A DNA stretch of 64,000 bases. It comes from Hydrogenophaga sp. GTDB lineage: Bacteria > Pseudomonadota > Gammaproteobacteria > Burkholderiales > Burkholderiaceae_C. The notes beneath the pieces are model-generated. The model searched no databases. It was not told where the DNA came from and saw only the letters and a program-made list of their open reading frames with translations. Shown one piece after another: positions 17,641 to 26,715 of this stretch. Each line of letters starts with the position of its first letter. Positions within the stretch are counted from its first letter, which is position 1. Both the position numbers and the translations under genes were made by a program. The stretch lies in contig NZ_JAHCKK010000001.1 in the NCBI RefSeq assembly GCF_026125825.1, positions 62,001 through 126,000 on the forward strand, read 5' to 3'.

Positions 17641-19278
17641 ATGATTCTGCACACTGCTGAGACCTTGAAGCGTTACACCGAAAGCGGCCACTGGGGCCGG
17701 CGCACCCTGCTCGATTTGCTGCGCGAGACGGCGGCCAAGGCGCCGGAGCGGCCCGCCGTGGTCGACCCGGCTGATCGGCCTGATCTGACCGGAACAGCAG
17801 CACAGAACCTGAGCTATCGGGAGTTCGCCGCGGCCGTCGACGCCATCGCGACCGGGCTGCTGGACATGGGTTTGCGCAAGGATGAAATCGTAGTCGTGCA
17901 ACTGCCCAACGTATGGGAACTGGTTGCCATGTTTCTTGCGGTCAGCCGCGCCGGCGGCGTGCTCTCGCCGATGCCGATTCAGTGGCGCGACAACGAGTTC
18001 CAGAATGTCAAGAAACTCACCGAGGCGCGCTTCTTCTTCGGGATGCGCGATTTCAAGGGTGCCGATCAACTCGCCATCGCCGAGAAGACCGGATTTGTCG
18101 CGCTGCCGATCGAGCGTATTGCCGAGATGGCGCGTGGTGCGGCCGACGTGGCCAGGCTCGACGCCATCGGTGTCGACGCCAACGACATTTTCAGCCTATG
18201 CTGGTCGTCCGGCACCGAAGCCCTTTCCAAGGGCTGCCCGATGTCTCACAACAACTGGCTCTTTCAGATGAACCTGATCCCGCTGACGGCCGGGCTGCAC
18301 GAAGGGGACCGGGTGCTGGCGACCGCGCCGGTGGTCAACATGACCGGTGTGGCGACCTGGCTGGCTTCGCTGGCCATCGGGGGCACGACGCTCTTGCATC
18401 ACCCGCTGAACATGCCGCTGCTTCTCAAGCAGTTGATGCATGACCAGGTGCATTTCACCCTGCTGGTGCCTGCCCTGCTGAACATGATCCTCAAGTTGCC
18501 CAACGTCGATCAGCTTGACTTCTCCAGCGTGCGCTGCATCGCCTCGGGTTCGGCGCAACCCTCGCGCTGGAGCATGGAGGAGTTCAAGCGGCGCTGGAAC
18601 ATCGAAATCCTGCACGCCTGGGGACAGACCGAAGGCACCGCGGTGTTTGCAGGGGCGCGAGACGTGCCCGATTTCGCCAAGCGGGCAGATCACTTTCCGT
18701 GGTGGGGTCGCCCGGGCGTCGAGTGGCCCTCGGACATCCAGGGTGTAGAGATGAAGCTGCTCGATGAGAGCGGTGCAGAATGCACGCAGCCCGGCCAGGT
18801 GGGCGAGCTGGTCTACCGCGGACCCAATGTGTTTGCTGGCTATTACCAGCGGCCGGACCTGGCGATAAGCACGTTCACCCCCGACGGCTTTTGCCGCACA
18901 GGTGACTTTTTCATCGTGCGGGACGTTCACCACATCGGTTTCTTTGACCGCAAGAAAGACATCATCATTCGCGGTGGCTTCAACGTTAGCGCAGCCGAGG
19001 TCGAGAACCTGGTTCTCACCCATCCCGGCGTGCAGGAGGTGGCGGCGGTGGCGGTGCCCGACGAGATCATGGGCGAGAAGACCTGTATCTTCGTCGTTCC
19101 GAAGGACAAGGCCCAGCCGCCGGCGCTGGAGGATATCGTCGGCCACCTGAAGCAGATCGGCGTGGCAGCTTACAAGCGGCCCGAGCGCATCGAGTACCTT
19201 GACGCCATCCCGCGCAACCCGGTAGGAAAAATCCTGAAGGCAGAACTGCGCAAGCACCTGCGCCCCGCGGCTGCCTGA
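17641..19278 (+). CDS. AMP-dependent acid-CoA ligase, divergent P-loop (cyclohexanecarboxylate-ligase-like)
   Basis: 545 residues from the ATG at 17641, which follows an AAAGGAG ribosome-binding site. Family landmarks are the hinge FDRKKDIIIRGGFNVSAAEVE and the C-terminal catalytic lysine in RNPVGKILKAEL. The P-loop is unusual: it reads CWSSGTEALSKGCP instead of the common TSGTTGxPKG. The overall pattern resembles ligases acting on cyclic acids such as cyclohexanecarboxylate, judged by recall only. Downstream come an Ltp-like thiolase and its DUF35 partner, so this is probably the activating enzyme of a small dedicated pathway. Confidence 0.87.
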   Translation: MILHTAETLKRYTESGHWGRRTLLDLLRETAAKAPERPAVVDPADRPDLTGTAAQNLSYREFAAAVDAIATGLLDMGLRKDEIVVVQLPNVWELVAMFLAVSRAGGVLSPMPIQWRDNEFQNVKKLTEARFFFGMRDFKGADQLAIAEKTGFVALPIERIAEMARGAADVARLDAIGVDANDIFSLCWSSGTEALSKGCPMSHNNWLFQMNLIPLTAGLHEGDRVLATAPVVNMTGVATWLASLAIGGTTLLHHPLNMPLLLKQLMHDQVHFTLLVPALLNMILKLPNVDQLDFSSVRCIASGSAQPSRWSMEEFKRRWNIEILHAWGQTEGTAVFAGARDVPDFAKRADHFPWWGRPGVEWPSDIQGVEMKLLDESGAECTQPGQVGELVYRGPNVFAGYYQRPDLAISTFTPDGFCRTGDFFIVRDVHHIGFFDRKKDIIIRGGFNVSAAEVENLVLTHPGVQEVAAVAVPDEIMGEKTCIFVVPKDKAQPPALEDIVGHLKQIGVAAYKRPERIEYLDAIPRNPVGKILKAELRKHLRPAAA

Positions 19279-19304
19279 GCCCACTCCGACCCACGAACCC
19301 AGTT

Positions 19305-20507
19305 ATGGCAAACATCAAATCCGCACCCTCGTCGCATACGCTTCGCGGTAAAACCGCGATCATCGGTGCGGGCATTTCCGCCGTCGGCCGCGTGCCGGGC
19401 AAGAGCGCGCTCGCGCTGGCCGCCGACGCAGCGGGCAAGGCGCTGGCCGAGGCCGGCATCGGCAAGCACGAGGTCGATGGCGTGCTCTCAAGCTCCGCCT
19501 TTGCCTCGCCGTTCCACCGCTTCAGCGTGGCTTTCAGCGAATACCTGGGCATCCAGCCAACGTTTTCCAACACGCTGCAGGTCTCCGGCGCCACGGCGGC
19601 CACCATGTTCAACATCGCCGCCGCCGCCATTGCCGGCGGCCTGGCCGAGACGGTGCTGGTGGTGGGGGGCGACAGCCTGCTGACCGGTCTGTCCCCCGAC
19701 CTTGCCCTGCGCTCGATGACCGAAAGCCGGGACCAGCAATACGAAATGCCCTTCGGCATTCCCGTGGCCAACACCTTCGCCATGACCGCGCATCGGCACA
19801 TGAAAGAGTTCGGCACCACCTCCGAGCAGTTTGCCAAGGTGGCGGTGATCCACCGCGAACACGCACGCCGCACGCCGGGGGCGCAGATGACCGATCCGCT
19901 GAGCGTCGATGACGTGCTGAATTCCGGCTGGGTGACAACGCCTTACCACAAGCTCGACTGCTCTCTCATCTCCGACGGCGCAGCAGCCTTCATCGTCACG
20001 TCGGCCGAGCGCGCCAGGGCGCTGGGAATTGCCAAGCCCATTTACATCCTCGGCGGCGGCGAATGCTACACGCACGAGCACATCTTCCTGATGCCCTCGC
20101 TGACCACCACGGGCGCGGTGCAGTCGAGCGCCAGGGCCTACGCCATGGCGGGCTGCGGGCCGAAGGACATCGACGTGGCCGGGGTCTATGACTGCTTCAC
20201 CGGCACGGTGATCATGATGCTGGAGGACCTCGGGTTCTGCCCCAAGGGCGAAGGTGGGCGCTTCGTCGAGGACGGGCAGATCACCTACGGCGGAGCCATC
20301 CCCTGCAACACCCATGGCGGCCTGCTGTCGTTTGCGCACTCGGGCATGCCGGGCTCGCTGTTTCATTTCTATGAGGTCGTCAACCAGCTGCGCGGAAGCT
20401 GCGGTGAACGCCAGGTCGCGGGTGCTGAACTTGGCATGGTGCACAGCCTGGGCGCCGGTTTTGCGACCAACGCCACCACCATCCTGGGAACGGAGGCCAC
20501 GCTGTGA
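19305..20507 (+). CDS. Ltp/SCP-x-type thiolase-like protein, apparently lacking the nucleophilic cysteine
   Basis: 400 residues of thiolase fold. N-terminal part: AIIGAGISAVGRVPGKS; core: QVSGATAATMFNIAAAAIAGG near residue 88; C-terminal His/Gly segments: CNTHGGLLSFAHSG near residue 330 and MVHSLGAG at the end. In ordinary thiolases the core segment carries the acyl-accepting cysteine; here it reads SGATAAT with none visible. The next gene is a DUF35 zinc-ribbon protein overlapping by four bases (GTGA), the arrangement of Ltp/DUF35 complexes that perform thiolytic or retro-aldol C-C cleavage. A retro-aldolase is therefore a serious alternative to a thiolase. Confidence 0.85.
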   Translation: MANIKSAPSSHTLRGKTAIIGAGISAVGRVPGKSALALAADAAGKALAEAGIGKHEVDGVLSSSAFASPFHRFSVAFSEYLGIQPTFSNTLQVSGATAATMFNIAAAAIAGGLAETVLVVGGDSLLTGLSPDLALRSMTESRDQQYEMPFGIPVANTFAMTAHRHMKEFGTTSEQFAKVAVIHREHARRTPGAQMTDPLSVDDVLNSGWVTTPYHKLDCSLISDGAAAFIVTSAERARALGIAKPIYILGGGECYTHEHIFLMPSLTTTGAVQSSARAYAMAGCGPKDIDVAGVYDCFTGTVIMMLEDLGFCPKGEGGRFVEDGQITYGGAIPCNTHGGLLSFAHSGMPGSLFHFYEVVNQLRGSCGERQVAGAELGMVHSLGAGFATNATTILGTEATL

Positions 20508-20935
20508 TCAACCCAAAAGACGCCCACCTCAAGCCGCAGCCGATGCCGGATGCGGATTCTGAAATCTATTGGCGCGGCATTCAGGAAGGCGAGCTGCTGC
20601 TGCAGCACTGCCTTGCGTGCGGCCACGTGCAGCTCTACCAACAGGCGATCTGCCGTGAGTGCGGTAGCGAGCGCCTTGATCACCGCGCCGCCAGCGGTCG
20701 CGCCAAGGTGTATTCGTTCAGCGTGGTCCACCGGGCGCCCGGCCCGGCCTTCAAGCAGGACACGCCCTATGCCGTGCTGCTGGTAGAACTCGAAGAAGGT
20801 CCGCGGATGATCAGCGCCTTCGTCGGTCCAGATCCTTCGGTGGTCACCTTCGACATGGCTGTCGAGCTGGTTTGCGAGCCCGTCGGGGGCGGTGTGTCGC
20901 TGCCGCGATTCCGGGCGGCCGGACTTCAAGCGTGA
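20504..20935 (+). CDS. DUF35 OB-fold/zinc-ribbon partner of the Ltp-like protein
   Basis: 143 residues. A rubredoxin-like zinc ribbon is visible near residues 36-56 (CLACGH, then CRECGS), followed by an OB-fold domain with the VYSFSVVHRAPGPAF segment characteristic of DUF35 proteins. These small proteins bind acyl-CoA and form complexes with Ltp-type thiolases or MaoC-like hydratases. The gene starts with GTG inside the stop of the upstream gene, implying a translationally coupled pair. It is the last intact gene of the operon; downstream sequence is rearranged debris. Confidence 0.9.
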   Translation: MINPKDAHLKPQPMPDADSEIYWRGIQEGELLLQHCLACGHVQLYQQAICRECGSERLDHRAASGRAKVYSFSVVHRAPGPAFKQDTPYAVLLVELEEGPRMISAFVGPDPSVVTFDMAVELVCEPVGGGVSLPRFRAAGLQA

Positions 20936-21064
20936 AACAGCGTCTTCGCGTGCCATCTGAGGAAATGACCCATCCAAAAGCGACATTTCGCTGGCCCCAT
21001 TTCGCTGCGTCGTCCTCCCAGGCGGTAGTCGAGGGGGCGCCCCCTGACCAGACGGCGGCCACGA

Positions 21065-21748
21065 TTGCGCGGCGGGCGATTGCGCATTGGCTTTGTAGGC
21101 TCCGCCACCTATGCGATGCTGCCACGCGTACTGCCGCTTTTTCGCGAGCGCTACCCGAATGTGGTGCTCGACTTGCGCGAAGGCACGACCACACAGATAC
21201 TTCGCGACCTGGAGGCTGGTGCGCTGGACCTAGGGCTCGTTCGATACCCCGTGGCAGAAGCCACACCGATCGAAATCAGACCGGTGGAATGGGACAGACT
21301 GGTGGTCGCCTTGCCGATGCACCATCCGCTGACCCGGCGCAAACGCGTGGCGCTATCGGACTTGGCCAATGAAGCTTTCATCATGTACTCAGCGTCGAGC
21401 GCGGTAAACCTTAGAGCACAGGTGATGCTGGTCTGCCAGACCGCTGGCTTTACTCCCCGGGTCACGCAGGAAGCCGTGCAGGTTCAGACGTTGGTCAGTC
21501 TTGTGGAAAGCGGCATCGGGGTGGCATTGGTCCCTGCAGCATGCAGCACAGGTTCCACCAGGCGAGTGGAGTTTCGCGATGTGTCGTCAGAAGCATCGCT
21601 CGCGGTAGCGCTCGGCGTGGCAATGCAGCCGAGCGCCGACGGTAGCGCTGCACAGCGTTTCCGGCAGATGTTGGAAGAGAACCCTCCTCAAAACGGTGAC
21701 ACTGTTCTTTTGCGTCGCCGAAAGCCAGTTCCGCGCGGATCACTTTGA
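21065..21748 (+). pseudogene. LysR-family regulator fragment lacking the DNA-binding domain
   Basis: The frame encodes a near-complete LysR substrate-binding domain (LRIGFVGSATYAMLPRVLPL onward, with LDLGLVRYP and LVESGIGVALVPAA), but the first 80-90 residues with the helix-turn-helix are absent, and the 129 bases upstream encode nothing resembling them. The domain's natural end is near ENPPQ; the remaining codons run into antisense bioA sequence. This looks like a regulator whose 5' end was lost in a rearrangement that also truncated bioA. An independently expressed ligand-binding protein is unlikely but not excluded. Confidence 0.8.
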
Positions 21749-21749
21749 C

Positions 21750-22129
21750 GCTCTCGGTGGTGCTGGCGCCGTCGCTCCCGTTGAAGGCGTGGCCCAGGCC
21801 AGTGAGCGCAGCCAGGCGCTCGGACAGTTCAACCGCCGGCCCGTGGGTGAAACCAGCCAGCATCACGTGGTCGAGCGTGTGCAACAGATCGATCAGCGCG
21901 GTGCGGATGGCGGGGTGGTTGTGCCCGAACAGGTTGACCCACCAGGAGCTGATCGCATTCAGATGGCACCAGCCTCCGTGGTCGCGCAGCCACACGCCTG
22001 GGCCCGCGCCACGGGAATCAGCGGCAGCGCAGCACCCTCGGACGCGTGCAGCTTCATCTGGGTGCAGGGGTGCCAAACCCCAGCCGGGCTGCGCTAGCGC
22101 CAGGCGTCGTTGGCCGACACAGGTAGCAT
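21750..22129 (-). pseudogene. bioA: decayed bioA (adenosylmethionine-8-amino-7-oxononanoate aminotransferase) remnant
   Basis: Reading the minus strand from the ATG at 22129 gives an early in-frame TAG after 11 codons. The next block spells VWHPCTQMKLH, typical of BioA. A frameshift then moves to the frame that carries GVWLRDHGG, NAISSWWVNLFGH and HVMLAGFTHGPAVELSERL. Similarity stops after GSDGAST near 21750, where LysR debris begins. Only about the first quarter of the roughly 430-residue enzyme remains, so it is dead. Its ATG overlaps the panD stop as TGATG, showing it was once the third gene of a bioB-panD-bioA unit. Confidence 0.87.
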
Positions 22130-22545
22130 CAAAGCTCGGCGCCTAGGGGCCGGATGACCGGATCGCCGGACTGCGGACCGGCGGGCTCGCTGCGGGTCTC
22201 GACGATGCGGTTGGCGGCGTCGGGGAACACCAGCTTCGGCACGGCCTCGTCGAGCTTGTCCTCGTGAACCATGCCAAAGGCCGCGATGATCACCAGGTCG
22301 CCCACACTGGCGCGCCGGGCGGCCGAGCCGTTGAGCGAAATGATGCCGCTGCCGCGCGGCGACTTGATGGCGTAGGTGATGAAACGTTCGCCGTTGTTGA
22401 CGTTCCAGATGTGCACCTGTTCGTTGGGGCGGATGTTGCTCGCCTCAAGCAGGTCTTCGTCGATGCCGCAGGACCCTTCGTAGTGCAGCTCGCAGTGGGT
22501 GACGGTGGCGCGGTGGATTTTGGATTTCAGCAGGGTGCGAAACAT
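22129..22545 (-). CDS. panD: aspartate 1-decarboxylase (pyruvoyl enzyme)
   Basis: 138 residues from the ATG at 22545; upstream in-frame codons lie within bioB. Makes beta-alanine for pantothenate and hence CoA. The self-cleavage site is the Gly-Ser of YEGSCGID around residues 24-25, where serine becomes the pyruvoyl cofactor. [11 protein letters not shown] and [18 protein letters not shown] match the family. It lies 11 bases after bioB and its stop overlaps the start of the bioA remnant. Location beside acyl-CoA genes is apt for CoA supply but may be coincidence. Confidence 0.95.
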   Translation of the reverse strand: MFRTLLKSKIHRATVTHCELHYEGSCGIDEDLLEASNIRPNEQVHIWNVNNGERFITYAIKSPRGSGIISLNGSAARRASVGDLVIIAAFGMVHEDKLDEAVPKLVFPDAANRIVETRSEPAGPQSGDPVIRPLGAEL

Positions 22546-22556
22546 GGTCGTGGTCC

Positions 22557-23582
22557 TCAGGCGCCCATAGTGTGGCGCGCATGCAGGCCCAGGCGCTGCA
22601 TCAGCGCCCGGTCGCGTTCGATGTCGGGGTTGCCGGTGGTCAGCAGCTTCTCGCCATAAAAGATGGAGTTGGCGCCGGCCGCAAAACACAGGGCCTGCAC
22701 CGCATCGCTCATCTGCTGGCGCCCGGCCGACAGGCGCACCCGGGCTCGCGGCATGGTGATGCGGGCGACCGCGATCATGCGCACGAACTCCAGCGGGTCC
22801 AGTTCGGCCTGATCGGCCAGCGGCGTGCCTTCGACCTTGACCAGGTTGTTGATCGGCACCGATTCGGGGTAATCGGGCGCCAGGTTGGCCAGCTGGGCGA
22901 TCAGCGCCGCACGCTGCACCCGCGTCTCGCCCATGCCCACGATCCCGCCACTGCAGACCCGGACGCCCGCCCCGCGCACGCGTTGCAGGGTGTCGAGCCG
23001 GTCCTGGTAATCGCGCGTGGTGACGATGTCGCCGTAAAAGTCGGGGGCGCTGTCCAGGTTGTGGTTGTAGTAGTCGAGCCCGGCGTCGCGCAGGGTTTCG
23101 GCGTGGCCCTCGTTGAGCATGCCCAGGGTGGCGCAGGCCTCCAGGCCCACGTCCTTGACCGCGCGCACCAGCTCGGCCACGGCTTGCACGTCGCGGTCCT
23201 TGGGCGCGCGCCAGGCCGCGCCCATGCAGAAGCGTGTGGCGCCGGCCGCCTTGGCGCGCACGGCCGCGTCGCGCACCTCTTCCACCGCCATGAGCTTACT
23301 GGCCGCTACGCCGGTGTCGTAGTGCACCGACTGCGGGCAGTAGCCACAGTCTTCCGGGCAGCCACCGGTCTTGATCGACAGCAGCGTGGCGAGCTCGACC
23401 TCGGTCGGGTCGAAGTGCTCGCGGTGAACGGTCTGCGCGCGAAACAGAAGCTCGGTAAACGGCTGATCGAACAGCGCCACTACGGCTTCGGTCGACCAGG
23501 CTCCCACGCTCGATGCCTCGGCAGTCTGCGAAGGTGATTGCACCCAGTGAATGGGTTCTTCTCTCAGGATCGTGTCATTCAT
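22557..23582 (-). CDS. bioB: biotin synthase (radical SAM)
   Basis: 341 residues from the ATG at 23582. Inserts sulfur into dethiobiotin. The radical-SAM cluster motif CPEDCGYC lies near residue 70, with YYNHNLDS and the second-cluster cysteine/arginine regions downstream. panD follows by 11 bases. The upstream citryl-CoA-lyase-like gene ends 85 bases before, so bioB may be read from the long acyl-CoA operon. I saw no BirA-type operator in the gap. Its presence near two biotin-dependent carboxylases is notable, because the carboxylases require the product. Confidence 0.96.
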   Translation of the reverse strand: MNDTILREEPIHWVQSPSQTAEASSVGAWSTEAVVALFDQPFTELLFRAQTVHREHFDPTEVELATLLSIKTGGCPEDCGYCPQSVHYDTGVAASKLMAVEEVRDAAVRAKAAGATRFCMGAAWRAPKDRDVQAVAELVRAVKDVGLEACATLGMLNEGHAETLRDAGLDYYNHNLDSAPDFYGDIVTTRDYQDRLDTLQRVRGAGVRVCSGGIVGMGETRVQRAALIAQLANLAPDYPESVPINNLVKVEGTPLADQAELDPLEFVRMIAVARITMPRARVRLSAGRQQMSDAVQALCFAAGANSIFYGEKLLTTGNPDIERDRALMQRLGLHARHTMGA

Positions 23583-23667
23583 CGCGCAATACTCCAGTGG
23601 TGTCCAGCAAAATTCAATCGATAGATCGACGCGGGCGCATCGTGCCTGCAAGGCCAGCCACAGCGCT

Positions 23668-24456
23668 TCAGGCGCCTTGCGGCCTGATGTGCTGGGTGGC
23701 CTCGTCTTCGACCCGCTGCCAGATCTCGACCGCCATCGGGTTCTTGCTCTCTTCCAGGATGTGCCCCACCAGCCCGATGGCACGCGCCAGGACGCCGATG
23801 CCGCGCACGATTTTCCATGGCAGCCCGAGTTCGCAGCTGATGGCGCCGATGGCGCCGGTCGCGTTGACGGGAAGCGACTTGCCAGCGGCGCGTTCGGCCT
23901 CGTCGCAGATCAGTTGTTCCAGGCGGATGTAGTCGCCGGAAAAGCCGTTGTCTTTGGCGATCTGGAACAGGCGCGGGGCACGCGGATCGACCGGCTTGTG
24001 CAGCGGATGGCCGAGCCCCGGAATGATCTGGCCACGCTCTCGGTAGGCCGCCACGGTTTCGCGCGCAATGCGCTCCAGATCGGCGTCGCGTGTGCCCGGC
24101 GGCAGCGCCTCGTACAGCATTTTGGCGGTGCCTTCGGTGCTGCCGACGAACACGCTGCCCAGGCCGCACAATCCGGCCGCCACCGCCGCCTGCAGCGATT
24201 CGGGCGCACCGGCGTAAGTCAGTCGCGCGACCAGCGCACTCGGCGTGATGCCGTGTTCGACCAGCGTCACCGCGATCGCGTTGAATACGTTGGACTCCTG
24301 CGGCGTCGGCATGCGCCCGACGATCTGCAGGAAGGCCATATCACCCAGGTTGAGATGGCCAAGAATTTCGTCGGGCAGGCTTTTGCCGTGCACCTCGATG
24401 CGGTCGGGGGTACTCCACGCAATGTCGGAGCGGATGGGTTTGTTCTTGCGGGTCAT
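23668..24456 (-). CDS. citryl-CoA lyase-like protein (short citrate-synthase-family protein)
   Basis: 262 residues, corresponding to the C-terminal two thirds of citrate synthase. Citrate-synthase-type active-site segments are visible: [18 protein letters not shown] near residue 155 (histidine and arginine) and [13 protein letters not shown] near residue 230. Proteins of this length include the citryl-CoA lyase of reductive-TCA bacteria, which splits citryl-CoA to acetyl-CoA and oxaloacetate. It follows the CitE-like gene by 36 bases on the same strand. A lyase for a branched hydroxy-acyl-CoA is a plausible alternative role. Family call firm, substrate open. Confidence 0.83.
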   Translation of the reverse strand: MTRKNKPIRSDIAWSTPDRIEVHGKSLPDEILGHLNLGDMAFLQIVGRMPTPQESNVFNAIAVTLVEHGITPSALVARLTYAGAPESLQAAVAAGLCGLGSVFVGSTEGTAKMLYEALPPGTRDADLERIARETVAAYRERGQIIPGLGHPLHKPVDPRAPRLFQIAKDNGFSGDYIRLEQLICDEAERAAGKSLPVNATGAIGAISCELGLPWKIVRGIGVLARAIGLVGHILEESKNPMAVEIWQRVEDEATQHIRPQGA

Positions 24457-24492
24457 GAGAAATTCCAGTCGGTTTGGGGTGGGCTTAAAAAA

Positions 24493-25338
24493 TCAGGCGC
24501 TCAGACCCGCGTCGCGCAGCACGGCTTGTGCACGCTGGTACACCGGCAGATCGACCATCTGGCTGTCAACCGCCACAGCGGAACCACCCGCCGTTTCAAA
24601 TGCTTTGCAGACGCGGCGCGCCCAGTCAAGCCGTTCGGGGGGCGGCGTGAACACCGCCTGGACGATGGCAAGCTGCTTCGGGTGGATGCACAGCTTGGCA
24701 CCAAAGCCGAGTCGACGTGAGCGTTCAGTGTCCGCCTGCAAGCGTTGCAGGTCCTCGATCGCGGTGCTGACACCATCAACTGGCGCGGCCAGCCCGGCCA
24801 GCCGCGAGGCCAGCACCACTTGTGAGCGGAAAGCCAGCAGCTCTGACTCCGCGCCATCGGGCGCACAGTCAATGCCCAGATCGAGCGCCAGATCGACGCT
24901 GCCAAAAGCCAGGCGGATCACGCCCGGCACGCTCGCAATGCTGTGGATTTCCCTAAGGCCGCGCGCCGACTCGATGATCGGCAACACGTCCTTATAGGTG
25001 ATCTCGACCACGGTGCACACGGCATCGATACCCTCGGCCTTGGGCAGCATCACCGCCGCCACACCAGGATGGCGACACAGTTCGAGATCGTCTTCAAACC
25101 AGGGCGTGCCAGCGGCATTGATGCGCACAACCAGCGGTGCCGACGCATCAAGCGCCGTCGCCAGCGCGTCGCGTGCGCTCGCCTTCGCCTCGGGGGCAAC
25201 CGCGTCTTCCAGATCAACAATCACCGCGTCGGCGCCGCTGGCGCGCGCCTTGGCAAAACGCTCAGGCCTGTCTGCGGGCACAAAAAGATAGGCACGCCGC
25301 AGGACATGGAGGCCGAGGGTGCTGGTCGCCATGCTCAT
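24493..25338 (-). CDS. HpcH/HpaI-type CoA-ester lyase (CitE/malyl-/citramalyl-CoA lyase family)
   Basis: 281 residues. The TIM-barrel lyase signature is visible: RRAYLFVPADRPERF at the N-terminus, ADAVIVDLEDAV near residue 38 (acidic metal ligands), VVRINAAGTPW with the conserved arginine near residue 72, and LGFGAKLCIHPKQL near residue 225. These enzymes perform magnesium-dependent Claisen cleavage of beta-hydroxyacyl-CoAs. The start overlaps the stop of the MmgE/PrpD gene (ATGA), and the next gene encodes a second, unrelated lyase. (S)-citramalyl-CoA lyase is a plausible assignment but not provable here. Confidence 0.87.
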   Translation of the reverse strand: MSMATSTLGLHVLRRAYLFVPADRPERFAKARASGADAVIVDLEDAVAPEAKASARDALATALDASAPLVVRINAAGTPWFEDDLELCRHPGVAAVMLPKAEGIDAVCTVVEITYKDVLPIIESARGLREIHSIASVPGVIRLAFGSVDLALDLGIDCAPDGAESELLAFRSQVVLASRLAGLAAPVDGVSTAIEDLQRLQADTERSRRLGFGAKLCIHPKQLAIVQAVFTPPPERLDWARRVCKAFETAGGSAVAVDSQMVDLPVYQRAQAVLRDAGLSA

Positions 25339-26699
25339 GCCGCCAACCAGCGCTCGATGTGCGGCGCCTCGGCGACCGCCCAGACGCGCGCGATCAGTGC
25401 CTCCACCTCTGCAGGCGTGGCCCCCTTGCCGTAGGCCGCCAGGCGCTGCGCCTTGTCTTCCAGCTCGGCACGTGTCAGGGTGTTGCCAGGGTCGCCTTTG
25501 GGCTCATCGACCCGCGCGCCAAAGGTGTGGCCATCGCGCGTGCTCACCGTTACCTTGCCGATCCAGCGCTGCGGGTAGGCCTTATCGACCTCGGCGTCGA
25601 GCTGCATCGTCACGCGGTCGCGCAAGGCGGCCACGCGCGGCGCGAGGTAATGCGCTTCAAATTCATTCAGCCCGGCAAAGCCGTATTCGGCGGCCAGCGC
25701 CAGCACCGTGCCCATTGAGAATTTGGCCTGGTGCACGGTGGCGGGCACGGTGACGCGGCCCAGCACGTCGATGGCGCCCTGGTGCACATGGGTGGTCACC
25801 GCGGCAATATCGTCGGCCTTGAGCCCATGCGTCTGCATCAGCGCCAGCAGCGCGTCGGCGCTGGGGTGGGTGTGGCGGCACGAGGCGTGGTATTTGAACG
25901 AGGTTTCCGCCGTGGCCCAGCGCTGGCCCAGGCGGTCGGTCAGGCGCGCCGGATCGGCGTCGTTCGACATGCCCGCAGCCATGCCTTGCGCGCCTTCCAG
26001 AATCTGGCGCGCGCCGGTCAGCCCCTCGCGCGCCAAGTAGGCGCAGGCCAAGCCGCTGGACGCCGCATGCGCGGTGTGCAGTTGCTTGGAGTCAGCGGCG
26101 TCGCGCAAAAACTCCCACAGCCCGGCGGCTTGTGTGCCGGCGCTGCCGAAGGCATGCAGCATGGTGGTCGCATCGAGCTTGAGCAGCCGTCCGGCCGCCG
26201 CAGCGGCGGCCAGCGTGCCGGCGGTGGCCGTGGTGTGAAAGATGCGGTAGTGCGAGCGGCCCAGGAACTCGCCCACCCGAATGCCGACTTCATAGCCCGC
26301 CACTACGGCGGCCAGGAACTCGCGGCCGCTGGCACCGATGTCCTGCGCGATGGCCAGCGCCGCCGGGAACACGACGGCTGCGGGATGAAACACCGAGCCG
26401 TTGTGGACGTCATCCTGCTCGGCGAAATGCGAGGCGGCCGCGTTGACCATCGCAGCGAAATGGGGCGAGGTGGTGCGGCGCGAGATCAGCACCTCGGCGC
26501 GGCCGGAGGCCGGCCCCATGGTGCGGGCATAGGCTTCGATGGCCTCGACCGGCCGGGCGCCCTTGCCCGCCAACGCGGAGGCGTACCAGTCGAGGAACAG
26601 GTCTTCGGTTCGGCGCAGCACCGGCGCCGGAATGGTGTCGAATGACAGATCGGCGGCAAAGGCAGCCAGCGTCGCGCTCGGGTTTGTATCTGGGGTCAT
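25335..26699 (-). CDS. MmgE/PrpD family protein (second copy)
   Basis: 454 residues from the ATG at 26699. Family landmarks are NAAASHFAEQDDVHNGSVFHPA near residue 90, where active-site Asp/His residues are expected, and YHASCRHTHPSADALLAL near residue 275. It differs from the copy at 9992 in the first motif (EQDDVHNGS versus DFDDTHPGA), so the two may act on different acids. It is translationally coupled to the CitE-like lyase and preceded by a CoA-transferase 16 bases upstream, suggesting a dicarboxylate activation, isomerisation and cleavage module. Confidence 0.86.
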   Translation of the reverse strand: MTPDTNPSATLAAFAADLSFDTIPAPVLRRTEDLFLDWYASALAGKGARPVEAIEAYARTMGPASGRAEVLISRRTTSPHFAAMVNAAASHFAEQDDVHNGSVFHPAAVVFPAALAIAQDIGASGREFLAAVVAGYEVGIRVGEFLGRSHYRIFHTTATAGTLAAAAAAGRLLKLDATTMLHAFGSAGTQAAGLWEFLRDAADSKQLHTAHAASSGLACAYLAREGLTGARQILEGAQGMAAGMSNDADPARLTDRLGQRWATAETSFKYHASCRHTHPSADALLALMQTHGLKADDIAAVTTHVHQGAIDVLGRVTVPATVHQAKFSMGTVLALAAEYGFAGLNEFEAHYLAPRVAALRDRVTMQLDAEVDKAYPQRWIGKVTVSTRDGHTFGARVDEPKGDPGNTLTRAELEDKAQRLAAYGKGATPAEVEALIARVWAVAEAPHIERWLAA

Positions 26700-26715
26700 G
26701 GCATCGATCTCGCAG

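Noticed and set aside
22545-22689. 48 extra N-terminal codons on panD
   Set aside because: They lie within bioB in a different frame and do not match the family start.
23583-23667. BirA-type biotin operator upstream of bioB
   Set aside because: The 85-base gap has no TTGTAACC-type inverted repeat.
23551-24720. 389-codon plus-strand frame across the citryl-CoA-lyase-like and CitE-like genes
   Set aside because: It spans two real minus-strand genes and an intergenic gap, with no recognisable domain.
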